Positions 35,706 through 44,151 of a stretch of DNA of 64,000 nucleotides are shown here, one piece after another. A program made the translations under genes and the position numbers. The stretch is from assembly GCA_015059685.1 (NCBI GenBank), contig SUZW01000008.1:1-64000 (forward strand), in the 5' to 3' direction. Every line of letters begins with the position of its first letter. Positions within the stretch are counted from its first letter, which is position 1. This stretch comes from Rikenellaceae bacterium (GTDB lineage: Bacteria > Bacteroidota > Bacteroidia > Bacteroidales > Rikenellaceae). Under the pieces are notes generated by a model. That model saw nothing but the letters and a program-made list of their open reading frames with translations. It was not told the origin of the DNA and did no database searches.

Positions 35706-37148
35706 CTACTTCTGTTCAGCCTTTGCTGCTGCAATGCGCTCCTCAAACATCTTCTTCTCCTTGCCCATAGCCAGCAAGCAGATTACAGTGGCGATAACGC
35801 TTGCTGCGAAGAAGCCTACGAAGGTCAAATCCCAGCCGTTAGTGCCACTCTCCACAATGCGACCAAAAGCAATCTTCGAGAGTAGTGCATCACCAATCAG
35901 ATAACCCAACAGACCCATAAAGCCGGCTGCCGTACCCGCAGCATTCTTTGGCACTATGGCAATAGCCTGAATTGAAATCATCGCTACAGGTCCATACACC
36001 GCAAAGCCTGTGACAACAAGAGCAATGATAACAATCGAGATATAGTCAACACCTAAAGCAGCCGCAATAGCTCCTGCCTGCCAATAGATAAATGCTCCGA
36101 TAGCTGTTATGGCCATACATATCACATTTACGGGAGCGCAACGACCTTGGAAAAATCTCGACGACAACCAACCGGCAATCAGTGTTCCCGGGATAGCGGC
36201 CAACATGTGGTATGCATACAAATCTTTACTTACTGCCTTTGCAATTCCGTGAACCTCCTGCAGATATATCGGCAGCCAATCCGAGATACCATTACGCACC
36301 AAATAGACGAGGATGTTGGCCAAGCCTATAAGCCACAACATCTTATTTTTAAGCACATAGTCGAAAAAGAGCGTTTTGAACGGGATTTTATCCTCCTCGC
36401 CTTTCTTTGCCTTTGCACCCGAGTAATCATTGCGATACTTATCGATTGGAGGCAGACCGCACGACTCCGGTGTATCACGGATAAACCACCAACACAAACC
36501 CGCTACAGCGAGTGCGGCAATGGATGGAACAATAAAGGCCTCACGCCACGCATCCTCTGCGCCAAAACCGCAAGCCACAATAAGGCTTCCGCCACCAATC
36601 GTAGCCAACCATGCCAAGCCCGAGCTACCGATATTGTGTGCCGTGTTCCAAATTGACATCTTGAACGAGCGCTCGTTGGTCGAGAACCAATGCGACATCA
36701 CACGACCGCAAGGAGGCCATCCCATACCCGAGAACCAGCCTGTCAAACAGGTCAAGCAAAAGAGTATGGCCGTTGTAATTGCACTGTTTTTCGGATAAGG
36801 TATCAAGCCCGCCACAATCATTATCACGGCCGAGATAATCAGACCGAAGGTTAAAAATTTGCGAGCATCGGAGCGATCCGAAAGACCTCCCATCAAGAAC
36901 TTGCTAACAGCGTATGCAATAGGCAATCCCGCCATTGCATCACCCACACCACTTGTGTCAAGATAACCAAGAGCCATCATATCGGCTCCTGCAAACGAAA
37001 GGTTCTTGCGTACAAGATAGTAGGCTGCATAGCCGAAATAGATACCCAAGAACACCTTGAGGCGCATCCACTTGTACTCCTTGTCAATCTTCTCTTGAGG
37101 CAACAGCGGTTTGTGTGCCGGAGGTGCCATAAAGTCCAAAAGTCCCAT
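35706..37148 (-). CDS. MFS organophosphate:phosphate antiporter (GlpT/UhpT-like), second copy
   Basis: 480 aa, 12 membrane helices. N-terminal FGYAAYYLVRKNLSFAGADM carries the phosphate-contact Arg of the OPA family; GWPPCGRVMSHWFSTNER corresponds to the FPPCSRLITRWVP segment of the copy at 22737. The two window copies are clearly different subfamilies. Possible substrate: glycerol-3-phosphate or another sugar phosphate. Lies between kdsD and the UbiD gene on one strand. Confidence 0.85.
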   Translation of the reverse strand: MGLLDFMAPPAHKPLLPQEKIDKEYKWMRLKVFLGIYFGYAAYYLVRKNLSFAGADMMALGYLDTSGVGDAMAGLPIAYAVSKFLMGGLSDRSDARKFLTFGLIISAVIMIVAGLIPYPKNSAITTAILFCLTCLTGWFSGMGWPPCGRVMSHWFSTNERSFKMSIWNTAHNIGSSGLAWLATIGGGSLIVACGFGAEDAWREAFIVPSIAALAVAGLCWWFIRDTPESCGLPPIDKYRNDYSGAKAKKGEEDKIPFKTLFFDYVLKNKMLWLIGLANILVYLVRNGISDWLPIYLQEVHGIAKAVSKDLYAYHMLAAIPGTLIAGWLSSRFFQGRCAPVNVICMAITAIGAFIYWQAGAIAAALGVDYISIVIIALVVTGFAVYGPVAMISIQAIAIVPKNAAGTAAGFMGLLGYLIGDALLSKIAFGRIVESGTNGWDLTFVGFFAASVIATVICLLAMGKEKKMFEERIAAAKAEQK

Positions 37149-37169
37149 AATTCTGTTATTTCAATTTTT

Positions 37170-38135
37170 TTATAGTTTTATATCGTAAATCTGTATCACA
37201 CCCACAAGGCGCTTCGCATCATCGACCACGAGCAACGAATTTACCTTGTGCTCGGTCATCATCTTCTCGGCCTCGATAAGTTTCTCGGTCGGAGCGATGC
37301 ACTTGGGTGAGCGTGAGGCGATATCCATAGGGTGAATATCGAAGAATGCAGCCTGACGGCTCTCCATAGCTCGACGAATATCACCATCGGTCACAATACC
37401 CAAAATCTCCTCGTCACGCTGCACCACAATAAGGCCCAAACCGCCCTTCGATATGGCGTGTATCATCTCCGAAGCCGAAGTCTGCTCATCGACAACAGGC
37501 AGGTCGTGCTTGCGCATAACATTTCCCACTGTCATCAACAATCTGCGACCGAGGCTTCCACCCGGATGCAGGCGTGCAAAGTCCATCGACGAGAAGTTGC
37601 GCAGCTTCATAAGCGCACAAGCCAACGCATCGCCCAACGCCAGCTGCGCTGTCGTCGAAGAGGTCGGTGCAAGGTGCAGGATGCAGGCCTCACGCTCGAC
37701 AGCCACATCGAGGTGGATATTCGAGTTCTTGGCCAACGACGACTCACCATTGCCTGTCATCGAAATTAGCGTATTTCCGTTTTCGTGGAGGAAAGGGACA
37801 ATCTTGAGCACCTCGTCGGTCTCGCCCGAGTAGGACAATGCCAGGACAATATCTTCGCTCGATATCATACCGAGGTCACCATGAAAAGCCTCTCCGGGGT
37901 GAAGGTAGAAGCTCGGTGTTCCCGTGCTTGCCAGCGTGGCGGCTATCTTTTTTGCCACCAAACCCGACTTACCCATACCTGTCATTATCACCTTACCCTT
38001 GCAAGCAAGAATGGTCTCGACAGCCCTCAGGAAGTCGTCACCCAAATCACGCTTTATACGCAACAGAGCATCCGCTTCAATCTGCAATGCCTCTCGTGCG
38101 ATATCGAGTATCTCCTCTTTTCTTGAACTATTCAT
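37170..38135 (-). CDS. kdsD: Arabinose-5-phosphate isomerase (KpsF/GutQ type)
   Basis: 321 aa. SIS domain (about 35-190) with GMGKSGLVAKKIAATLAS and SYSGETDEVLK phosphosugar loops, then two CBS domains (205-321). It makes D-arabinose 5-phosphate from ribulose 5-phosphate, the first step to Kdo. kdsA starts 3 bases beyond its end in the transcript order (kdsB, GH2, kdsA, kdsD), making a lipopolysaccharide inner-core operon. Confidence 0.93.
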   Translation of the reverse strand: MNSSRKEEILDIAREALQIEADALLRIKRDLGDDFLRAVETILACKGKVIMTGMGKSGLVAKKIAATLASTGTPSFYLHPGEAFHGDLGMISSEDIVLALSYSGETDEVLKIVPFLHENGNTLISMTGNGESSLAKNSNIHLDVAVEREACILHLAPTSSTTAQLALGDALACALMKLRNFSSMDFARLHPGGSLGRRLLMTVGNVMRKHDLPVVDEQTSASEMIHAISKGGLGLIVVQRDEEILGIVTDGDIRRAMESRQAAFFDIHPMDIASRSPKCIAPTEKLIEAEKMMTEHKVNSLLVVDDAKRLVGVIQIYDIKL

Positions 38136-38138
38136 CTC

Positions 38139-38891
38139 TTATAGTAGTGTTTTTATCACTGTTTCCAAATCATTCAAATAGAGCATATTCGGGCCATCGC
38201 TCAACGCCTCATCGGGCGTTGGATGCACCTCGAAGAAGTAGCCCGTAGCACCAAAGGCCTTCGCAGCCAAGGCCATCTGTGGCACAAACTCACGATTGCC
38301 GCCTGTCTTGCCACCCGCAGCACCCGGGCGTTGCACCGAGTGTGTGCAGTCCATCACGACACGAGGTGTGATGTTGAGCATATCGGGTATATTTCTGAAA
38401 TCGACCACGAGGTTGTTGTAGCCAAACGAGTTTCCTCGCTCGGTGAGCCACACCTCCTTGGCGCCAGCCTCCATAGCCTTCTCGTACGGGTAGCGCATAT
38501 CGGCACCCGAGAGGAACTGCGCCTTCTTGATATTTACCGCACGCCCTGTCTTGGCTGCAGCTACAACCAAGTCGGTCTGACGGCAGAGGAAAGCCGGTAT
38601 CTGCAACACATCGGCAACCTCGCCTACGGGTGCAGCCTGCCACGACTCGTGAATGTCGGTCAGAAGTTTCAACCCCCACTTCGAGCGTACATCCGCAAGC
38701 ATCTGCAAACCCTTGTCCATACCTACACCACGAAAAGAGTGTATCGAGGTGCGATTGGCCTTGTCAAACGACGCTTTGAAGATGATATCGGTGCCGAGTG
38801 TTTGGTTTATCTCACACAGTTTCTTTGCCACCTCGTCGAGCAACTCTGCCGACTCGATAACACACGGACCTGCAATAAATATTGGTTTCAT
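38139..38891 (-). CDS. kdsA: 3-deoxy-8-phosphooctulonate synthase
   Basis: 250 aa. Starts MKPIFIAGPCVIES; KASFDKANRTS binds PEP; GADMRYPYEKAMEAG and MDCTHSVQRPG follow. Cys11 of the AGPC motif and the absence of the Asn-type KANRSS change leave the metal-dependent versus independent class undecided. It condenses arabinose 5-phosphate with PEP. Confidence 0.95.
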   Translation of the reverse strand: MKPIFIAGPCVIESAELLDEVAKKLCEINQTLGTDIIFKASFDKANRTSIHSFRGVGMDKGLQMLADVRSKWGLKLLTDIHESWQAAPVGEVADVLQIPAFLCRQTDLVVAAAKTGRAVNIKKAQFLSGADMRYPYEKAMEAGAKEVWLTERGNSFGYNNLVVDFRNIPDMLNITPRVVMDCTHSVQRPGAAGGKTGGNREFVPQMALAAKAFGATGYFFEVHPTPDEALSDGPNMLYLNDLETVIKTLL

Positions 38892-38906
38892 ACCTGTTGA
38901 TTATTG

Positions 38907-40727
38907 TTATTTCAACGACTTGATTACACGCTGGTTAACATCGTGGATGCGCTTTACATCCATCTTCACGACCTTGCGGTCGTATGTCACAAAGCCATTA
39001 ACCTCACCCTCAACATCGGTCGTCTGCGTATAGATAGCACCCGACATACCCTGCTTAACGAATGGGATAATCATCTCGGCATACTCGATGTAGGTATTTG
39101 TCACATCATCCATACTCTTGCGGTTGCCTCCATAGCCCCAGTTGTGCATCTCCGGGTTCCAAAGGTGACCCTTCACCGGTAGTCCTAAACCGCCATACTC
39201 GCCAAGTATAAGGATGTAGTCTGCGTGGTGCACGGCCATAATAGGCTTCGGATAGTTGTGCCAATCCATAATGTCTCCACACTCACGCAAGTTACCACCG
39301 CTGGCAGGGTTGATAAGGCGCGAGTTATCACGCTTTGCTGTCCACTCCGTAACCTTCTCGGTGTCGAACTGCGACCAGTTCTCGTTGAATGGTACCCAAA
39401 CGACTACCGATGGGAAAAATTTACAGAAGTCCAGAACTTCGCCCCACTCCTTGTAGTAGTTGTGCTTGAACTCCTCGCTGAGAGGTGTGTCCGAGCCACC
39501 ATTTACGGTCCATCGTGCCCAAGCGTGAGGCTTCACCAGCTCGCCACAAGGCATATCCTGCCATACGAGCATACCCAATCGGTCACAGTGGTAGAACCAA
39601 CGAGCAGGCTCGACCTTGATATGTTTGCGGATAGTGTTAAATCCGAGCTCCTTTGTCAATTGGATATCCCAGGCCAAAGCCTCGTCGGTCGGAGCCGTAT
39701 AGAGGCCATCAGGCCACCAGCCCTGATCGAGTGGGCCGTACATAAAGATTGGCTTGCCATTGAGTGTGGCACGGAGGTGTCCGTACTCGTCACGCATCTT
39801 GCCGACCTCACGCATTGCCATATATGACGCAACGCTCTCTACGACCTTGCCGTTCTGCTTCAACGCAACCTTCAAGTCGTAGAGGTGCGGAGTCTCGGGA
39901 GTCCACAACTTTGCATTAGGGATATGTATCTTCACAGCTGTGCCACAAGGAGCCGAGCCCTCGCCAACCTTTGTGCCGTTATCAAAAACCTCAACTGCAA
40001 CCACGCCATCGCAAACTGCGGTCTTGGTATTGACGATGATATCGCTATGACGAAGGCAGCTCGAAGGGGTTATGCTCTCGATATGGTTCTGCTTCGATAC
40101 AGGCTCCAACCATACGGTCTGCCAGATACCCGAAACGGGGGTGTACCATATATTGCCGAGCTTTGTCAGCTGCTTACCTACCGGCTGCTCGCCCTTCTCG
40201 GTTGGGTCCCATACACGAACCACCAACTTCTGTGCGCCCTTCTTGTTAAGGGCTGCGGTGATATCGCAAGCAAATGGAGTGAAACCTCCGGTGTGGCCAC
40301 CTACATATACTCCATTCACATATACATCTGCGCTCCAATCTACTGCACCAAAGTGGAGCATCACACGCTGCGACATCCACTTCGAAGGCACCATAAACTC
40401 ACGCTCGTACCACAACAACTGCTTCTCGGTGAGCGATTTCTGCACGCCCGACAAAGCCGACTCCAGCGCAAACGGAACGAGTATTTCGCCATCAAACTTG
40501 GTTGGCTGTGCTGCGTCGAGGTCGGTAATGGCATAGTTCCACAAGCCATTGAGATTTTGCCACTCGCCACGCACAAGCTGTGGTCGAGGGTACTCCTGGT
40601 GAACATTTGAAGGTGTTACCTCCTCTGCCCACTTCGTGCGAATTTTATCGCCTGCGATTTTCCACTCTGCCGAAGCTGTCGAGATACCGACTGCCAATAG
40701 CGCAAATGCCAACAAAGTTTTCTTCAT
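38907..40727 (-). CDS. Secreted glycoside hydrolase family 2 protein
   Basis: 606 aa. Signal peptide about 1-20. Sugar-binding jelly roll (about 45-215, starting EYPRPQLVRGEWQNLNGLW), immunoglobulin-like domain, and TIM barrel. Acid/base Glu in VPFNENWSQ and nucleophile candidate Glu in ILGEYGGLG. GH2 includes beta-galactosidase, beta-glucuronidase and beta-mannosidase; specificity is not readable. It sits between kdsA and kdsB with short gaps, an unusual place for a secreted glycosidase. Confidence 0.87.
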   Translation of the reverse strand: MKKTLLAFALLAVGISTASAEWKIAGDKIRTKWAEEVTPSNVHQEYPRPQLVRGEWQNLNGLWNYAITDLDAAQPTKFDGEILVPFALESALSGVQKSLTEKQLLWYEREFMVPSKWMSQRVMLHFGAVDWSADVYVNGVYVGGHTGGFTPFACDITAALNKKGAQKLVVRVWDPTEKGEQPVGKQLTKLGNIWYTPVSGIWQTVWLEPVSKQNHIESITPSSCLRHSDIIVNTKTAVCDGVVAVEVFDNGTKVGEGSAPCGTAVKIHIPNAKLWTPETPHLYDLKVALKQNGKVVESVASYMAMREVGKMRDEYGHLRATLNGKPIFMYGPLDQGWWPDGLYTAPTDEALAWDIQLTKELGFNTIRKHIKVEPARWFYHCDRLGMLVWQDMPCGELVKPHAWARWTVNGGSDTPLSEEFKHNYYKEWGEVLDFCKFFPSVVVWVPFNENWSQFDTEKVTEWTAKRDNSRLINPASGGNLRECGDIMDWHNYPKPIMAVHHADYILILGEYGGLGLPVKGHLWNPEMHNWGYGGNRKSMDDVTNTYIEYAEMIIPFVKQGMSGAIYTQTTDVEGEVNGFVTYDRKVVKMDVKRIHDVNQRVIKSLK

Positions 40728-40747
40728 ACTCTTTAAGGTTTTATAGT

Positions 40748-41500
40748 CTAATTTCTGCTATTCAAAAACGCCTCTGCCCTCTGTAGGTCTTCGGGGGTGT
40801 CGATACCTATAGTCTCGACATTCGTAATACCCACGCCTATCTTATAGCCGTTCTCGAGCCAACGCAACTGCTCGAGCGACTCGGCCTTCTCGAGCGACGA
40901 CTGCGGCAACGAGGTAACCTGCTTGAGCACCTCGGCTCTAAAAGCGTAGATGCCGATATGCTTGTAGAAGGTGTGGTGGTGCAGCCACTCCGCACGCTCC
41001 ACGCCTCGCAAGTATGGCACCACCGAGCGCGAAAAGTAGAGGGCGTGCATCTGCTCATCGACAACGACCTTCGGAGAGTTCGGGTTCTCGAGCGCCTCGA
41101 TGCCATCCTCCACCGAAAATGGTTTCACGAGCGTTGCTATCTCTGTTCCCTCGTTCTCGAAGCAGCGTTTCAGTGTCTCAATCTGCTCGGGCTGGATAAA
41201 TGGCTCGTCGCCCTGCACATTTATGACGATATCGGCATCGAAGCCCACCTTCTCGAAGGCTTCACGACAGCGATCCGTGCCACTTCGGTGCTCCGTTGAA
41301 GTCATCACAACCTCGCCACCAAAGCCCTTTACTGCATCGTAGATGCGCTCGTCGTCGGTTGCTACAACGGCACGCTCAACGCACCCTGCAACCTGCTCAT
41401 AGACTCGTTCTATAACCAACTTACCGCCCAACTTCGCCAACGGCTTGGCCGGAAAGCGGGTGCTGGCATATCGAGCCGGAATAATGGCAATAACTTTCAT
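40748..41500 (-). CDS. kdsB: 3-deoxy-manno-octulosonate cytidylyltransferase
   Basis: 250 aa. [20 protein letters not shown] is the nucleotidyltransferase G loop; [14 protein letters not shown] and NVQGDEPFI carry the Mg-binding Asp; the [11 protein letters not shown] stretch contacts Kdo. It activates Kdo to CMP-Kdo. First gene of the Kdo run, preceded by A/T and TTAGCCA-type heptamer repeats after lon. Confidence 0.95.
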   Translation of the reverse strand: MKVIAIIPARYASTRFPAKPLAKLGGKLVIERVYEQVAGCVERAVVATDDERIYDAVKGFGGEVVMTSTEHRSGTDRCREAFEKVGFDADIVINVQGDEPFIQPEQIETLKRCFENEGTEIATLVKPFSVEDGIEALENPNSPKVVVDEQMHALYFSRSVVPYLRGVERAEWLHHHTFYKHIGIYAFRAEVLKQVTSLPQSSLEKAESLEQLRWLENGYKIGVGITNVETIGIDTPEDLQRAEAFLNSRN

Positions 41501-41505
41501 TGCAA

Positions 41506-41572
41506 ATTAAGAATTAAAATCCTAATAAAAGCTAATGGCTAATGGCTAATGGCCAATGGCCAATGGCCAAAA
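41506..41572. repeat. 7-base tandem arrays between lon and kdsB
   Basis: Two AATTAAG/AATTAAA units (from 41506), then six units in exact phase: GCTAATG three times, GCCAATG twice, GCCAAAA (41531-41572). It is the longest TTAGCCA-family array in the window. Confidence 0.9.
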
Positions 41573-41583
41573 GCCCATTTAAT

Positions 41584-44013
41584 TTACTCTTGCAGCGCAA
41601 GAGCAAGCACCTGCTCGTTCGAGCGTACATAGTGGAAGGTCAAGCCCTCGATATACTCCTTTGTTATCTCCTCGACATCCTTGCGGTTCTCCTCGGGGAG
41701 CAAGATGGTATGAATACCCGCACGCTTTGCGGCCAAAATCTTCTCCTTCACGCCACCAATAGGCAATACCCTGCCTCGCAGAGTCGTTTCGCCCGTCATA
41801 GCGATACGCTCCTTGACCTTACGGCCCGTATAGGTGGACATTATCGAGGTTATCATCGTAATACCTGCCGAAGGGCCATCCTTTGGCGTTGCACCTTCGG
41901 GCACATGGATATTGAGGTCGAACTTCTCGAACGCCTCTGCGTCGATACCATACTCCTTGTAGTGAGCCTTAACCCACTCGAAGGCAATCGTTGCCGACTC
42001 CTTCATCACATCGCCCAGACTACCCGTAAGCGACAATTTACCCTTACCCGGTGTGAGTATGCTCTCGATATAGAGAATGTCGCCACCAACCTGTGTCCAA
42101 GCCAAGCCCGTAACCACACCTACCATATCCTTTATCTCGTACTCCTCGTTGAGGAACTTCGGTTTACCAAGCACCTTCACAACCTCCTCGGCTGTAAATA
42201 CAGGCGAAAACTCCTCCTCGAAAGCGATGCTCTTGGCCCTTGCTCGAGCCAACTTCGCAAGGTGCTTATCGAGCGAGCGCACACCCGACTCACGGGTGTA
42301 CTCCGATATAATCTTCTTGACGATATCTCGCTCTACGACCATCTGCTCATCCTTCAAGCCGTGCGCCTCGCACTGCTTATGCACAAGGTGTCGCTCGGCA
42401 ATCTCGACCTTATCTTCGAGGATATAGCCCGGGATATTTATCAACTCCATACGGTCACGCAGTGCAGGGTTTACCGCACCGATATCGTTTGCCGTAGCGA
42501 TAAAGAGCACCTTCGACAAATCGTACTCCGTATCGAGGTAGTTGTCGTGGAATGTGGTGTTCTGCTCGGGGTCCAACACCTCCAAGAGTGCCGACGAAGG
42601 GTCACCATGGTTGCTCACGGTGATCTTATCCACCTCGTCGAGAATGATGACAGGGTTCGACGAACCACAGCGTTTAATAGTTTCGATAATTCGACCCGGC
42701 ATTGCTCCGATATATGTACGGCGGTGACCTCTAATCTCCGCCTCGTCGTGCAGACCACCAAGGGCTATACGACCAAACTTACGACCGAGAGCCGTAGCCA
42801 CCGACTTTCCGAGCGAGGTCTTACCAACTCCCGGAGGGCCATACAAGCAGAGGATAGGGGATTTCAAATCGCCCTTCAGCTTGATAACGGCCAGGTGCTC
42901 CAAGATACGCTCCTTGACCTCCTCCAAGCCGAAGTGGTCGGCATCGAGCTGCTCACGGGCGCACTTCAAGTCGAGGTTATCCTCGGTAAACTCGTTCCAC
43001 GGAAGGTCAACCATCAACTGCAAGTAGGTCATCTGCACCGAATACTCCGCTACCGCAGGGTTCAAGCGCTCCATCTTTGAAAGCTCCTTCTCGAACATTG
43101 TGCGTGTAGCCTCGCTCCACTTCTTCTTCGAAGCGGCCTCACGCAGACGAGCGATGTCGCCATCCTCATCCTCACCCAGCTCCTGCTGTATGGTGCGCAT
43201 CTGCTGCTGTAGGTAGTAGTCACGCTGTTGTTTATCTATCTCCTGCTTAACCTTGCCCTGAATATCCTGCTTTATCTCGAGCAGCTGCTGCTCACGAATA
43301 AGTATCTCGAGCAATTTGCGTGAACGGGCCATCAAACCCGGTGCCTCAAGCAACATCTGGCGATCCTCATCCGAGAAGTCGAGGTTCGAGCAGATGAAGT
43401 TCACGATACCTCGGTGCGAGTCGATATTCTTGATTGCAAACGAAGCCTCCTTCGGCATCGAAGGCGAGGTGTTGATGATGTTGAGTGCCACATCACGGAT
43501 AGAGTCCACCAACGCATCAAACTCCACGCTGTTTTTGTCGGGTGTAGCGTCGAGCAACGGTGTAACACGAGCCTTGAAGAATGGCTCTGTCGTGAGATAC
43601 TCGCCAACCTCTATCTTCTCGAGACCCGAGAGTATAACGGTGAGGTTGCCATTCGGCATCTCGAGAATTTTGAGAATACGGGCTGCCGTACCGATACGAT
43701 ACATATCGTCGGGTGTCGGGGTCTCAATCTCGGCATTCTTCTGCAACACTGCGCCCAACAAGCCGCCATCACTCTGCACCGCACGCACCAGAGCTATACT
43801 CTTCTCTCGGCCTACGGTTATAGGTGTTATAGCCCCCGGGAACAGCACCGAGCTGCGGAGCGTAAGTATAGGCAACACCTCGGGAAGTTGCACCTCCTCG
43901 ATAGCGTCGTCATCCCCACTCGCAATGATAGGTATCACCTGATGTCGTTGCTCATTCACATCAGCCGCAAAACCCATATCCTCTAAAAACATATCTTGAT
44001 CTTTCTTTGCCAT
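41584..44013 (-). CDS. lon: ATP-dependent protease Lon
   Basis: 809 aa from the start at 44013 (MAKKDQDMFLEDM), preferred because a -7 box at 44065-44058 leaves no leader for a longer start. N-terminal LON substrate domain (LPILTLRSSVLFPGAITPI), AAA+ Walker A GPPGVGKTS, Walker B with DEVDKI, and the Ser-Lys protease: PKDGPSAGIT (Ser) and GGVKEKILAAKRAG (Lys). Cytosolic degradation of damaged and regulatory proteins. Confidence 0.96.
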   Translation of the reverse strand: MAKKDQDMFLEDMGFAADVNEQRHQVIPIIASGDDDAIEEVQLPEVLPILTLRSSVLFPGAITPITVGREKSIALVRAVQSDGGLLGAVLQKNAEIETPTPDDMYRIGTAARILKILEMPNGNLTVILSGLEKIEVGEYLTTEPFFKARVTPLLDATPDKNSVEFDALVDSIRDVALNIINTSPSMPKEASFAIKNIDSHRGIVNFICSNLDFSDEDRQMLLEAPGLMARSRKLLEILIREQQLLEIKQDIQGKVKQEIDKQQRDYYLQQQMRTIQQELGEDEDGDIARLREAASKKKWSEATRTMFEKELSKMERLNPAVAEYSVQMTYLQLMVDLPWNEFTEDNLDLKCAREQLDADHFGLEEVKERILEHLAVIKLKGDLKSPILCLYGPPGVGKTSLGKSVATALGRKFGRIALGGLHDEAEIRGHRRTYIGAMPGRIIETIKRCGSSNPVIILDEVDKITVSNHGDPSSALLEVLDPEQNTTFHDNYLDTEYDLSKVLFIATANDIGAVNPALRDRMELINIPGYILEDKVEIAERHLVHKQCEAHGLKDEQMVVERDIVKKIISEYTRESGVRSLDKHLAKLARARAKSIAFEEEFSPVFTAEEVVKVLGKPKFLNEEYEIKDMVGVVTGLAWTQVGGDILYIESILTPGKGKLSLTGSLGDVMKESATIAFEWVKAHYKEYGIDAEAFEKFDLNIHVPEGATPKDGPSAGITMITSIMSTYTGRKVKERIAMTGETTLRGRVLPIGGVKEKILAAKRAGIHTILLPEENRKDVEEITKEYIEGLTFHYVRSNEQVLALALQE

Positions 44014-44050
44014 AGTCCTCTTTGAATTATATATTATGCCTATATACACA

Positions 44051-44065
44051 ATCTTTGCAAAGATA
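44051..44065 (-). promoter_or_regulatory. lon promoter -7 box within a palindrome
   Basis: TATCTTTG on the minus strand (44065-44058). The box overlaps a perfect 14-base palindrome ATCTTTGCAAAGAT (44051-44064) which would cover the -7 box and start site. A TTG lies at 44090-44088 with a longer than usual 22-base spacer. Confidence 0.6.
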
Positions 44066-44100
44066 GTGAAAAAACATTAAATATTAACAATATTTAACAC

Positions 44101-44132
44101 AAAAAAGCGAGAACCTTTCGGCTCTCGCTTTA
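44101..44132 (-). terminator. Terminator of the M49 peptidase gene
   Basis: Minus strand: AAAGCGAGA, nine-base loop region, TTCTCGCTTTTTT. It lies 20 bases after the M49 stop codon and upstream of the lon promoter. Confidence 0.85.
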
Positions 44133-44151
44133 ACTATCACATCTCAAGCGA

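Noticed and set aside
44014..44049. Start of lon at 44049
   Set aside because: The -7 box at 44065-44058 would leave almost no leader; the Met at 44013 gives a normal Lon N-terminus.
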